Below are positions 35,061-44,159 of a stretch of 64,000 nt of DNA, one piece after another. The translations under genes were made by a program, and so were the position numbers. The stretch spans positions 62,001 through 126,000 of the forward strand of contig CATQHT010000001.1 in the NCBI GenBank assembly GCA_958296045.1, read 5' to 3'. The number at the start of each line of letters is the position of its first letter. The first letter of the stretch is position 1. The notes under the pieces are model-generated. The model was not told the DNA's origin. It saw only the letters and a program-made list of their open reading frames with translations, and searched no databases. Source of the stretch: Rhodothermales bacterium (lineage in GTDB: Bacteria > Bacteroidota > Rhodothermia > Rhodothermales > Bin80).

Positions 35061-36786
35061 CAGTCAACTGGAGGCCGTGCTGATGAATGCGCGTGAGCGT
35101 GGCTGGGCCATCGATAAGCAGCAGATCTTTGCTGACAACGGCTACAGTGGTGCCACCCTCGCTCGCCCCGGATTGGACGCCTTGCGCGACCTGGTCGCCC
35201 ACGGCGTCCTGGCGTATGTGTTGGTCTTGTCTCCCGATCGGCTCAGTCGTAAGTTCGCCTATCAGGTTCTGCTTCAGGAAGAGTTTGAACGATACAACAC
35301 CCGTATCGTCTTCGTAGAAGAGCCCGATAACGCGACGCCGCAGCAGGTACTGCTGCGCCAGATTCTGTCCGTCCTGTCAGAGTATGAGCGTACGCAGATT
35401 GCTGAGCGCTCTCGCCGCGGCAAACTCTATCGGGCCCGCCAGGGCTCTCTGAACATGATCAGCAAGCCCCCTTACGGTTATGACCTGATCCGTAAGACGG
35501 AGACCTCCGGCGCACGATTGGTGATCAATGCCTCCGAAGCGGCGGTCGTGCGTCTGATTTTCAAGCTTTATACCGAAAAGGGCGGCACCATTCCGGTAGT
35601 GGCACGGAAACTGGATGCACTGGGCCACAATCCCCGACACGCAAAGTACTGGGGCATCTCCACCATTTCCAGCATCCTGCGCAATGAGGCTTACATTGGT
35701 AAGGCGGCGTATCAGAAGACGATGACATCGGAGAAACGGGTTCGGCACAATCGCACCGGACGCAGCAAGAACGGCGCCGTGCGGAGATTGTATTCACGAA
35801 CGGCTCGTCCACGAGAAGAGTGGATTACCTTGCGCGTGCCACCAATTGTTGACGAAGCAACCTTCCAACGTGCCAAAGAGCGGCGCAAACATAACCGTCG
35901 CTTTTCGGTGCGAAACACGCGTGCGCCAAGTCTTTTGCAGGGGCTATGTATCTGCGCGCATTGCGGATATGCGATGGGACGGCTCCAACATAAGAACAGC
36001 CGCAGAAAATACTATCGGTGTAATGGGACGGAGGGCTGGCGGTTTCCCGAAGGCGCCGTATGCGACAACCCCTCCGTCAACGCCGAAGATCTCGACGTAA
36101 AGGTGTGGAAGGCGGTGGTGGGATTGCTGGAAGCTCCTGAACTCATTCAGGCCGAGATTGGTCGTCGAACCAAAGCGGCACGGAACAAGGGCCCGGCGCA
36201 ACGGCGCAAGGACGAGTTGCAAAAGGAGCGTCTGAGCTGTGGAAGGCAAAGCCGCCGACTGGTGGATGCATACCAGCAAGGCCTTATAAATCTGGACGAG
36301 CTGCGCGATCGAACCGGACCGCTGCAAACGCGACAGCGGGCCATTGAATCCGAGCTCAGGGCACTACAGGCCGATCGGATGGACGCCGCGTCTACCTTGA
36401 CGCTCGCCCACAGTGTTCAGAAATTTGTGGCGCGGATGCACGAAGGCGAAAAGGACCTGTCCATCACGGAACGGCAGCAGTTGGTTCGGCTCTTGGTTCG
36501 CGAAGTACGCGTCGGCAAAACTGAAGTCACCGTATGCCATTGCATTCCGCTGGCACCCTCAGCAGACCCCAAGCAACGCTCCGACACGCCCCTGGCCTCA
36601 CCGGCCAGCGAAAACGACTTTTTGATTCCACGTCGTGGTCAGGTCAAAGAAGGCAATGGTTTCGCTGAATCCCAAGAGCTCCTTCGTGGTGCCGAAGAGT
36701 GCATCCATGATCGACTGACGGTGCTGGTAGAGGGCATCTCCGATACGGTAAAGGCTGCTCAGACTGGGGAGGTCGCAGTGCAGTAA
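34984..36786 (+). CDS. Large serine recombinase of the IS1634-inserted element
   Basis: 600 codons. Resolvase domain: IAAVYVRVSSESQRRQQTINSQ (Ser about residue 15), DNGYSGATLARPGLDAL and VLSPDRLSRKFAYQ. Recombinase domain: PPYGYDLIRK...WGISTISSILRNEAYIGKAAY. Zinc ribbon: LLQGLCICAHCGYAMGRLQHKNSRRKYYRCNG. Coiled coil and C-terminal region follow, with QQLVRLLVREVRVGKTEVTV. The gene crosses the element's right edge (36637), and its last about 50 residues plus stop come from antisense IS1634 DNA. The element therefore appears to lack its own stop codon, and the protein end depends on the insertion site. Confidence 0.9.
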   Translation: MKQEEKIAAVYVRVSSESQRRQQTINSQLEAVLMNARERGWAIDKQQIFADNGYSGATLARPGLDALRDLVAHGVLAYVLVLSPDRLSRKFAYQVLLQEEFERYNTRIVFVEEPDNATPQQVLLRQILSVLSEYERTQIAERSRRGKLYRARQGSLNMISKPPYGYDLIRKTETSGARLVINASEAAVVRLIFKLYTEKGGTIPVVARKLDALGHNPRHAKYWGISTISSILRNEAYIGKAAYQKTMTSEKRVRHNRTGRSKNGAVRRLYSRTARPREEWITLRVPPIVDEATFQRAKERRKHNRRFSVRNTRAPSLLQGLCICAHCGYAMGRLQHKNSRRKYYRCNGTEGWRFPEGAVCDNPSVNAEDLDVKVWKAVVGLLEAPELIQAEIGRRTKAARNKGPAQRRKDELQKERLSCGRQSRRLVDAYQQGLINLDELRDRTGPLQTRQRAIESELRALQADRMDAASTLTLAHSVQKFVARMHEGEKDLSITERQQLVRLLVREVRVGKTEVTVCHCIPLAPSADPKQRSDTPLASPASENDFLIPRRGQVKEGNGFAESQELLRGAEECIHDRLTVLVEGISDTVKAAQTGEVAVQ

Positions 36787-37314
36787 CTCCAGGATGCTGG
36801 ATCGTTCGTGCATCCATTCATGCGTATGTCGTTCACTGCCGGGCAAGAGCATGCGCCCGACCACCAGCGCCGTCGCCAGATGAATCTGATCTTCGCGCAA
36901 CTTCAGCATTCGCAAGGACTTTGCGAATCCCAACAGCTGCAACGCTTTCAGCGCCACACGTTCGCCTCCGACGGTACGAGTGTCGGTATGATGGACTTCA
37001 TCAATGATGACGGCATCCCGGTCGTCGCGTGGGTCGTCCACGTTGTAGCCCTTTTCCAGCAGCTTCTCCACGATGGTCTCGCTGGCATGGCGGAGGCCTT
37101 CACTCTCAAACGCTAGGCGGCTCTGTCCTCGTAAGCCCTCGTCAATATGGAGAATCAATGCGCGCCATTGTTCTTTGGGGATTGGGAAAGATTGGCCCAG
37201 GTTGAGGACGGTTCGCTGCTTAGGAGCGCCCTTGATCCGGTGGCATTCGACCAGCGCGTAGCTGGTGGCCTTGGCGCCAGATTTAAGGATGCGCGTTTTG
37301 GCGCGGATGTACAT
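36638..37314 (-). pseudogene. IS1634-family transposase, N-terminal part
   Basis: Begins MYIRAKTRILKSGAKATSYALVECHRIKGAPKQRTVLNLG (ATG at 37312-37314), the family's usual N-terminus. It continues to LGFSETIAFFDLTTT, where the serine element interrupts. The first catalytic Asp of the DDE core lies in IAFFDLT at the break. The upstream part of the frame (to 37476) is not conserved. Continues at 34446 on the minus strand. Confidence 0.88.
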
Positions 37315-37528
37315 GCGTGTGTGCGTGCGGGTATCGGGTGCCCATGCGTCAATATACGGTTTGGCAGCGAAATGGTTCTGGACTATTCCACTACATTGGG
37401 TATTTTGAGAAAAAAAAGGTATCAAAGCCATATGAATCATAGGTACAACACATAATATGAGGCCATATTGCCACAAAATAAACCCCGATTTCGCTGCGCA
37501 TGAGGCGCAATTGACAAACTTGAGCTTG

Positions 37529-38506
37529 GGAGTATTACGGTGTTCGAACAGAAAAAAGGAAGGGCAAACTAAGACGCATCAATGGATTGACGGGCTTCGC
37601 GACATAGATGAGGCTGCACAGACGCTGCCGCGCAAGACGCGCGTGCTTAGCGTGATGGACCGGGAAGCGGATGCATTCGAGATCTTTGCGGCGCAGCGCA
37701 CTTTGAAGCGGACGGATGTGCTGATTCGGGCCAAACACGATCGGAATCTGGGTAAGGGCTATGATCGCCTGTTTAAAGCCATGCGCCGTGGACCTCCTGC
37801 TGGAGTGCTGGAGCTCTTGGTAGAGCGTCTGAGTCTTCGGGCGAAGTCTGGTCGGATCACGCAGAAGGGCCGTCCGAAGCGTAATGCACGCATGGAGGTG
37901 CGTTTTCGCCAAGTGAGGCTGCCAGCAACAGGCGGGTCTGCCGAAGATCCCGTGAAGGTCTCCGCGGTCCACGTTCGTGAGATAGCACCGCCCAAAGGTG
38001 CAGATCGGATTGAGTGGTTTTTACTAACCACCGTGGAGGTTACATCACTACAGGAGGCAGAGCAGATACTGGAATACTACACCCTGCGCTGGCGCGTGGA
38101 GGACACCTTTCGGGTACTCAAGACTGGTTGCCGCGTCGAAAAGCTGCGCATGCAGCAGGCAGAGAACCTGCACCGGGTAATAACGCTGTATATGGTCACG
38201 TCCTGGCGGCTCATGCTCATGACGCTGTTGGGGCGTGTAACTGCCAGCATGGACGCGGAAGTGATTTTCACGGACGCGGAGATGTATATGTTGCGGGTCT
38301 ATGCCCGCAATTACGACCTTCCCGAACTCAAGGACCTCACCTCGGGAATTTTGTTGATGGCGATGATGGGCGGCTACATGAACCGAAAGCACGACCCTCC
38401 GCCTGGGCATGAAATCGTGTGGCGTGGGTACGCAAGTCTGCAGATGCGCGCCATAGCCTACGAAGAACTCAGGATATACGACCTTGTGGAGCGCCCGCCA
38501 CCATAG
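37529..38506 (+). pseudogene. DUF4338/IS4-type transposase, part 3 of 3
   Basis: 326 codons. The remaining IS4/Tn5-type core: HQWIDGLRDIDEAAQTL, TRVLSVMDREADAFEIFAAQ with a catalytic Asp, and EYYTLRWRVEDTFRVLKTGCRVEKLRMQ, which holds the Y-x-x-R-W-x-x-E signature and the Glu. It ends in a helical C-terminus (AEMYMLRVYARNYDLPELKDLTSGILLMAMMGGYMNRKHDPPPGHEIVWRG). In frame with part 2 across the IS1634 CTTG duplication. With all parts joined no stop or frameshift is seen, so the gene was intact when it was hit. Confidence 0.88.
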
Positions 38507-39054
38507 CGCATGGCGTAGGCTCGGCAATCTCAACGGTTTCGCTCACCGCACGCTCCGCAAGGTGCATGCCCGCAACCCGAGGGGGGTACACGCGCCCGTC
38601 GCGGTCGGCGCATACACTCTTAACTCACGCTCGCTACGCGAATGGCCTTGACCCTTCGCATCTACCACTTAGAACAGCGTAACATTCACCTCCAGCGTGA
38701 AGCTCAGGCCTCCCGCTACGAGGGCTATGCATTTCTTGTCGGGTAACCGCGTGGCTAAGGGCCAAGATCTGCCCGCCCTATGCACCTTGAGGGCTCGTTG
38801 TCAAGCTGCTTGAGTGATTACCGGGTAGCGCTAGGTCCGACAGCACGGTGCTTTGGTAGGTGGCTTTCTGGACGGCGTGAGCGTGCGCAGTCCTTGTCAC
38901 CGTCTTTCCAGGGGCACATCGTGCCGGTAGCCGTCTTGGGAGCCCTGGGCTTTGCCGTGCAGCCCTGTCTGGATAAGCACCGCCTCGTCGGTGTCTGCAG
39001 TGAGCATGGATGGCGCTATGCCGGGTGCAGAGAGGTTCGAGATAGTGTCCTATC
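38507..39054. other. Spacer between the nested IS complex and the partition genes
   Basis: No recognisable gene. Holds the probable right end of the DUF4338 element (GTTGTCAAG near 38797-38805 is the inverse of CTTGACAAC near 12799). Confidence 0.4.
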
Positions 39055-39081
39055 TTGTTAACAACCGTAGCTAACTAGTTA
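39055..39081. promoter_or_regulatory. Two perfect 10-bp palindromes upstream of parA
   Basis: TTGTTAACAA (39055-39064) and TAACTAGTTA (39072-39081) lie 7 bases apart and end 7 bases before the parA ATG. They are in an AT-rich patch within GC-rich surroundings. They fit an autoregulatory operator or centromere-like site bound by the RHH partner of ParA. Confidence 0.5.
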
Positions 39082-39088
39082 CATTGTT

Positions 39089-39700
39089 ATGAAGGTTCTG
39101 AGTGTGGTGTCGCAGAAGGGCGGTGTGGGCAAGACCACGCTCGCGCTGCACTGGGCGGTGGAAGCGCACCGTCAGCACTCCGGCCCGGTGGCGATCCTGG
39201 ACTTGGACATGCAGGCGTCAGCGGTGCGGTGGTATCAGCGTCGCGAGGCGGAACACACTCTCGTGCTGCAGGCCGATGCATCCAGGGCCAAAGAGGCTGT
39301 GGCCGCATGCAGGGGCGTAGGCATGTCCTGGGTCTTTCTGGACACGATGCCGCGCGCCAACAGCGCGATGGCGATACGCTTGGCGGATTTGTGTGTGATC
39401 TCGTGCGGGCCTTCTGTCCTGGACATCGAGGCTTTGGCCTCTACGGTAGCTGTAGCGGCACTGCACGGCAGCCCCTGCGTCTTGGTCATTAATCAGGGCC
39501 GCCACAGTTCAGGCATCAACCAAAAAGTCAGGAAGGTGCTGCAGCAGTATGGCCTGCCAGTGTGCCCGATACCTGTGATGCATCGTGCGGTCTTGGTGGA
39601 TGCCCTTATTGAGGAGGGCGTAGCCGTGGAGCTGCAACCGCACAGCAAGGCAACCCGGGAAATAGCTGCCACCTGGCAATGGCTTCTTACCCAACTATAG
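39089..39700 (+). CDS. parA: ParA-family ATPase
   Basis: 203 residues. Deviant Walker A KGGVGKTT (residues about 10-17), switch region ILDLDMQASAVRW, and VFLDTMP in place of the usual D-x-P. It is short and lacks an N-terminal HTH, like type Ib plasmid partition ATPases and ParA-like proteins of integrative elements. It is followed 4 bases later by a small RHH-type gene, the normal companion in such par operons. Together with the palindromes just upstream this suggests a partition or stabilisation module from a plasmid or integrated element. Replication genes are not seen nearby. Confidence 0.9.
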   Translation: MKVLSVVSQKGGVGKTTLALHWAVEAHRQHSGPVAILDLDMQASAVRWYQRREAEHTLVLQADASRAKEAVAACRGVGMSWVFLDTMPRANSAMAIRLADLCVISCGPSVLDIEALASTVAVAALHGSPCVLVINQGRHSSGINQKVRKVLQQYGLPVCPIPVMHRAVLVDALIEEGVAVELQPHSKATREIAATWQWLLTQL

Positions 39701-39704
39701 CCCT

Positions 39705-39935
39705 ATGTCCAAATCCAAGATGCCTGATCTGACGCGGTTCAAGGTGCCTCGCCCATCGGCTGCGCTCCCATCGGATCCTGGTCCACCCTACAAGTTGAAG
39801 GCTTTTCGCGTCCGCACGGCAGCTTCAAAGCAGCTGGCCATGCTTAAGGTCACCACGGGTCGCAATCAGCAGGATCTGCTGGCCGATGCACTCAATCTGC
39901 TCTTCGAACATCGCGGCTTGCCGCCGGTGGCGTAA
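39705..39935 (+). CDS. Small ParB/RHH-like partner of ParA
   Basis: 76 residues: an unstructured Pro-rich N-terminus (LTRFKVPRPSAALPSDPGPPYK) and a C-terminal half resembling a ribbon-helix-helix (KLKAFRVRTAASKQLAMLKVTTGRNQQDLLADALNLLFEHRGLPP). RHH centromere-binding proteins follow short ParA proteins in type Ib partition systems. It starts 4 bases after parA and is surely co-transcribed. It probably binds the palindromes at 39055-39081. An antitoxin-like RHH protein is the alternative, but no toxin gene is adjacent. Confidence 0.78.
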   Translation: MSKSKMPDLTRFKVPRPSAALPSDPGPPYKLKAFRVRTAASKQLAMLKVTTGRNQQDLLADALNLLFEHRGLPPVA

Positions 39936-40659
39936 CCCCGTACGAGGACTCTGAGCGTGTAGCGGAAGGCTATTCAAGGGGGTCCCGGGACTGCTTCGCT
40001 ATACACGTTGGCGGATAGCCTCCTCGGTGTATTGTTTGCCCCGCGCGGCTTTGACCTCCAGGCTGTTGGGCACCACCCCCCGGTGGGGGCAGGCATGTTA
40101 CCTAGTTACGTGAAAAAGATGGTGGTATTGGAGCACGCCACAATGCGCTGATTGGCAGGAGCGCGAACAAGGGCGACTACACCGATGTGCTCCGTTTGGC
40201 CCGTTTGTGGCGAATGGGCGAACTGCCACCGATCATTCACTAAGACCAGCAGCACCGCGCCACATTCAAGGCTATCGGGGCATTCCGCCATGAATAGTTG
40301 GGCTTAAGCGGTTACAGCCGCCGCCGCACCCGCGTGCGGTGGTGCGCCTGCCGTAAACATCTTGCTAATACCTGATAAGCGCACGTTTAGTCCACCGGAT
40401 GGATTCACGACGATGCCGATGCGTGAACCGCAAGGGCCCGACTAACCAAGGCCACATGTGCACTCAAGCTTGGGAATCCGCATCGAATCATGTCTGGAAA
40501 AGATGGTACACCGCGCGGGAGCAGGCCAAGCCTCAAAATACCGCGGGCGCGACCTACGACTGAATCGTCCGTTCTACCGCCCCAGAGCCCTGCATGCTGG
40601 ACTGCCACCGGCCTTGCATTGCAGCGGATTCCGCAGCTCACCAGTTACCGCCTCTAATG
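39936..40659. other. Decayed spacer with an IS110 remnant
   Basis: No intact gene. Contains the IS110-1-like fragment listed separately at 40098-40285; the rest (for example the GC-rich CCGCCGCACCCGCGTGCGG near 40320) is unassigned. Confidence 0.5.
40098..40285 (+). pseudogene. Degenerate IS110 transposase fragment
   Basis: Reads, with frame and stop damage, like VTKMVV-EHATMR-LAGARTRATTPMCSVWPV. At DNA level it follows the IS110-1 gene segment encoding YVDKLVVCDPRHNALISKSANKDDLADAFRLARLL...HRATFKAI (7444-7611) with many substitutions. An old relative of IS110-1 with only about 190 bases left. Confidence 0.75.
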
Positions 40660-42252
40660 CTACAGCGGATTGGATGCTTCTACTATCAGCTTGCGCACAC
40701 CATAGTTCACGTTTGATAAAGCGTAATTGCTGCGCTCGATGCTCTGCATCCAGCCAACTCTCTTGTTGTCCGCTATGAGCCCTTTCAGCGTCCGCTTATC
40801 GCTCTTTTTTCTGTTGCACGGCCCGCACAGAAGTATTCTGTTATCAATAAAGTTGACGCCTCCTTCGCTGCGCGGCTGAATGTGGTCCAACTGCATGAAC
40901 TCCTGTTCCAATTCCCGACCGCACCCAACGCAGATTACCAGGCGAGTCCCGGGGTTCATCTGGAGTGCTACAAGGTTGGCCTTGATTTGCTTGTTCGTCA
41001 GTGTCTGCCATCTTTCCTTCGGCCTGACCCAAATGGGAAGCAACTTTTCACCTGCGGTCCGGCCCTCGTCCGTTCGGACCGGCAGTTCTTTCGTGTAAAT
41101 TACGTTGCCAAAAGTGAAAACTCTGCCGGCTTGCCTGACCTCTCCGTTAACGCTGTAGCCCTGCTTTGTAAAGCGGTCCAGCACAACCTGATGAGCGGAC
41201 TCCCAGATATCTATGCCAATCCATTGTCTTCCCAATCGTTCGGCAGCAATGCATGTGGTAGCACAACCTGCAAAGGGATCCAGCACTACCTCACCTGGGT
41301 TCGTGCTGGTATTGATTATCCGTTCATACAGAGCTATCGGCTTCTGAGTCGGATAACCCGTGCGCTCCAAATCGCCAGACGCCAAGTACGGTATATCTGT
41401 CCATATATTTCCCACTGGACGCCCTTGGTATTCGTCCAAGTAGATCTTGTATCTTGGTCTTCCGTTCTTAGTCCAATAGATTATGTTCGGGTTCGCTGCT
41501 AACCGCTTGTCAAAAGTCTGTTGTGACCAACGCCAGCCAAGTGTGGTCCTGCAGACCTTGCCCTGAATTATCCTAGTCTCACCGGTACTGCTTCGGTTCG
41601 AGCTTTGCTCGAGAGCAACAGTCTGAAAATACCGCTGCGTGGCTCTTTCAAGTTTTGGAAAACGCTTTCTGCGTTCCTTCCTGGTGAGTTGGCGTGAGAC
41701 AAGCTTGCCCGTATACCTGGAGGCGTCCCGCGCGAATAGCAGTATGTGGTCCGAAATCGTATCGATGCCAGACGCTGCCAGTGAGTGAGGGGCATACCTT
41801 GGCCAGACTATATCTGCCAAAAAGTTCCTTGATCCGAAAATAGCGTCCATACACGCCTTCAGGTAGTGACTCGCCGTGGGATCACAGTGAAGGAAAATAC
41901 TGCCAGTAGGCTTTAGAAGCCGGTGCATCTCCATAAGCCTAACGGACATGAAGCATGCGTATGCCGCCATCCCTTCGGAGTGCGCGTAGCGGGCAGACTC
42001 AATGGCCTCTGCAAGTGGCTTAAGGTCGTTATCAATGGTATCCTTCCACTCTTCGTGAATATCATCCCATGTCCAACGATCTTGGAACCTTGCTCCCCTT
42101 GCCAGACTGACGGGGGTGGCGTGAAAATCCTTGCTCTTGTTAAACGGCGGATCGGTAGCGATCAGGTCCACCGTTTGGGAGTTCATTTGCCTTAACACGT
42201 CGATATTGTCGGCGTGAAACAGCGTCCGATTCTCCCAGTTAGGTTCGGCCAT
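40660..42252 (-). CDS. Beta-class DNA methyltransferase fused to an HNH nuclease domain
   Basis: 530 residues. The methyltransferase part has motif IV DLIATDPPFN (DPPF at residues 34-37) before motif I VVLDPFAGCATTCIAAERLGRQWIGIDI, the order of beta-class N6-adenine/N4-cytosine enzymes. HCDPTASHYLKACMDAIFG and YPTQKPIALYERII are further family motifs. The C-terminal quarter (about residues 435-490) is an HNH domain: CVGCGRELEQEFMQLDHIQPRSEGG...NRILLCGPCNRKKSDKR, with two zinc-binding CxxC pairs and the D-H pair. No separate restriction or specificity gene is adjacent. It could be a solitary single-chain modification/restriction enzyme; the target site is unknown. Confidence 0.9.
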   Translation of the reverse strand: MAEPNWENRTLFHADNIDVLRQMNSQTVDLIATDPPFNKSKDFHATPVSLARGARFQDRWTWDDIHEEWKDTIDNDLKPLAEAIESARYAHSEGMAAYACFMSVRLMEMHRLLKPTGSIFLHCDPTASHYLKACMDAIFGSRNFLADIVWPRYAPHSLAASGIDTISDHILLFARDASRYTGKLVSRQLTRKERRKRFPKLERATQRYFQTVALEQSSNRSSTGETRIIQGKVCRTTLGWRWSQQTFDKRLAANPNIIYWTKNGRPRYKIYLDEYQGRPVGNIWTDIPYLASGDLERTGYPTQKPIALYERIINTSTNPGEVVLDPFAGCATTCIAAERLGRQWIGIDIWESAHQVVLDRFTKQGYSVNGEVRQAGRVFTFGNVIYTKELPVRTDEGRTAGEKLLPIWVRPKERWQTLTNKQIKANLVALQMNPGTRLVICVGCGRELEQEFMQLDHIQPRSEGGVNFIDNRILLCGPCNRKKSDKRTLKGLIADNKRVGWMQSIERSNYALSNVNYGVRKLIVEASNPL

Positions 42253-42889
42253 TGGGCCTACGTTAGTGAGTGAATAAGTTGAGCATCGGCGGGTAGGCGG
42301 CCTGCCTTGCAGGCCACGCGGACATGGCGCGGGCCTTTGGCGCGCTGCTCCCTACCGCAGTGCCCGTGCAAAGCTTCTATAGCGCAGGCCATTAAGCCGA
42401 ACGTTTTCGTGTCTTGGTAAATGCCGTCGACCGGCACGCCCGCGCGTGATAAGCAGGAGTCTAGACTTCCGTTGGAGTGAACTGCTTGCCGTTTACCCTC
42501 CCCATTACCATCGGTTTCCAGGCTCCAGGCATGGATGCCGCCACAGACCGTATCTGCCCAGTCGTTCCGACGCTGGTCCGAGATGTTGCGCACAACGCTA
42601 TCGTGGAAAAGCTCCGCTGCACCAGTGACACCTATCGCTTCGCATTGGCCAGCACCTTCCACCGCCGTCCCAAGCGTCCTGCAGCGGCCCGCGAATAGCC
42701 CCCCTCCGGCTTGCCCACGTCTCTCGTTCAATCTCGCAGATAACGTTGCACCACATCCATCCCGGTGATGTTTCCGTTGATCGCGCGTCATTTGTGTGGA
42801 ACGCAGCGTGCGGAGGCATTTTGCCAAGAGCATGGCATAACACGTAGCAAGTGACCTGGTGCCGCTCGTGCGCGGCATCTTCGTCTAAG
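42253..42889. other. Region without a recognisable gene
   Basis: Open frames on both strands are short or lack family features. It should contain the methyltransferase promoter next to 42252. An open frame at 42477-42698 (VNCLPFTLPITIGFQAPGMD...) cannot be assigned. Confidence 0.4.
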
Positions 42890-43054
42890 GTGGTGGGCGA
42901 CGCGTTTGTGGAGGGTCCTTCGCCTGTTCGGCGTGACGGGGGAGCGTTGATGGAGTTGCAGTTTCCGGGCGGCGCCTGCTTGCGTGTATTTTCGCCGGTG
43001 CCGGTGCCGTTTCTGTCGGCGTTGATTCATGGTGAGGGTGGCCGCTCATGTTAG
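42890..43054 (+). pseudogene. IS66 TnpA fragment, C-terminal end
   Basis: The frame reads FVEGPSPVRRDGGALMELQFPGGACLRVFSPVPVPFLSALIHGEGGRSC, the beta-strand-rich C-terminus of the IS66 orf1 protein (L-x-F-P-x-G-x-x-L-R-V). Its stop overlaps the tnpB start (ATGTTAG), the usual IS66 coupling. The N-terminal part is missing, so this is a leftover. Confidence 0.65.
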
Positions 43055-43201
43055 CGCTGGGACCTTCTCATCGTTTTTGCGTGTATCGCGAGCCAGCGGA
43101 CCTGCGGAAGGGATTTGACGGCTTGCGCGGTTGGGTTCGATTGGGGATGAAGCGGGATCCGTTATCGGGTGATATCTATGTGTTCATCAATCGTCCGTCG
43201 G
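43048..43201 (+). pseudogene. IS66 TnpB fragment
   Basis: About 51 codons: MLALGPSHRFCVYREPADLRKGFDGLRGWVRLGMKRDPLSGDIYVFINRPSD. It is the conserved N-terminal half of IS66 orf2 (TnpB; R-K-x-F-D-G-L, D-P-x-S-G-x-x-Y-x-F-x-N-R). It breaks off at about 43201, where the IS30 fragment begins on the other strand. No tnpC is present. Confidence 0.8.
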
Positions 43202-43204
43202 ACA

Positions 43205-43595
43205 CACATCAACAAACTCGTGGAAAATAGCATGCGTAATCCGACGAATTCGTGCACCCAATCAGAGGTAAGCTGGACACCCAATCCGATCCAAGCCGTC
43301 CCGCGATCTGCTCTGGACTCCAGTGCAAAGCAAGCTTCTCAGTTACACAAGCCCAAAGAGCCGCGGTTATCTTGCGAGGTTGCAACGACGCTTTCCGCCG
43401 CCGCTCACGCGCCAATCGGTCCGCCTGCTTATACCGGTAGCCTCTACCTCCACTGTTGCGCCGCACCTCCCGACTGATCGTCGATGGCGAACGACCTAGC
43501 TGCCGCGCTACTGCGCGTGTCGAATCCCCTCGCTTCCTCAACGCATGAATCTGGCACCTCTCCTCATACGAAAGATGACGGTAGCCCATTGCCAT
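43205..43595 (-). pseudogene. IS30-family transposase N-terminal fragment
   Basis: From the ATG at 43593-43595: MAMGYRHLSYEERCQIHALRKRGDSTRAVARQLGRSPSTISREVRRNSGGRGYRYKQADRLARERRRKAS. It goes on to LWACVTEKLALHWSPEQIAGRLG. This is the N-terminal HTH and linker of IS30 transposases. It loses frame after LGSDWV and ends at the IS66 junction near 43205, so the DDE core is missing. Not functional. Confidence 0.82.
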
Positions 43596-44159
43596 CTGAT
43601 AACCTCCAATGATGTACGCACCCAGCAGGCCCGCGACCCACCGCTCGTATGCAATCTTCGCGATAAAGATGCGATGGTCAGCCCACTGTCGCACCAAATC
43701 ACGTGTTGCAGTTCGTTGTTAAATGGGCCCCGATTTTGCGGGGATGGTTGAACTATTCTTGGATAGGACAATCGGGCAGGTGCTCTCGCTACGTCCGCAA
43801 CTGGGTAGAGAAAAAGACCAGGCACCTTTTGATGCATGGTCGAGTACGGCGGGGCTATGATTGGAAACGGTAGAAAAGGCACATGTTCTACGAGCGACTG
43901 GGACTGTAGGATCAGTGGCACGTATCGTATTACAAGCCGAAAGCACATCCACGCCTACTGCACATACGCTTTACGAAGTGACCCACAGGAAAGCCCGGTC
44001 TGGGAAAACCGCACGCCATGGTTTGACATGGCAAGGTCTGGAAACGTAATTTCGGGAGACGGCGGTTACCGACCGAGTCCCGTGAGTTGGCGCGCCAGTC
44101 CCCGACCCTACCGAAGTTGAGCTCTCGCTGCCTGGAAAGCAGACTGAGAATGGCACCTT
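43596..44159. other. Decayed region without an intact gene
   Basis: No recognisable gene; several short open frames on both strands. Probably further IS or gene debris adjacent to the serine-hydrolase remnant. Confidence 0.35.

Larger units (their letters stand above)
34447..36637 (+). mobile_element. 2.2-kb serine-recombinase element inserted in IS1634
   Basis: Imperfect inverted ends: TGGAATCAAAAAG near 34453-34465 and CTTTTTGATTCCA near 36618-36630. A TG dinucleotide is shared at both edges (34445-34446 and 36636-36637), matching a 2-base crossover of a serine recombinase. Carries an RHH/HTH gene, a short overlapping ORF and a large recombinase, all plus strand. Different in sequence and layout from the element at 15730-19019. 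Confidence 0.82.
33220..37524 (-). mobile_element. IS1634-family element, split by a serine-recombinase element
   Basis: The ends CCCAAGTTTGTCAAT (left) and ATTGACAAACTTGAG (right) are inverted repeats; the target duplication is CTTG. Without the inserted 34447-36637 the element is about 2.11 kb with a 603-residue transposase, a normal IS1634 size. Confidence 0.88.
12835..38506 (+). mobile_element. DUF4338/IS4-type insertion sequence spread over 25.7 kb by nested insertions
   Basis: Coordinates given are the outer limits of its transposase gene. Three segments (501 + 813 + 978 bases) rejoin to one 763-residue reading frame once IS110-2 (13336-32406) and IS1634 (33220-37524) are removed. Both junctions restore the frame exactly. 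Short inverted sequences CTTGACAAC (12799-12807) and GTTGTCAAG (38797-38805) may be its ends, but nine bases are weak evidence and I see no target duplication. Confidence 0.75.

Noticed and set aside
42258-42878. 206-codon minus-strand frame upstream of the methyltransferase
   Set aside because: Composition and lack of motifs suggest a chance frame in decayed DNA.
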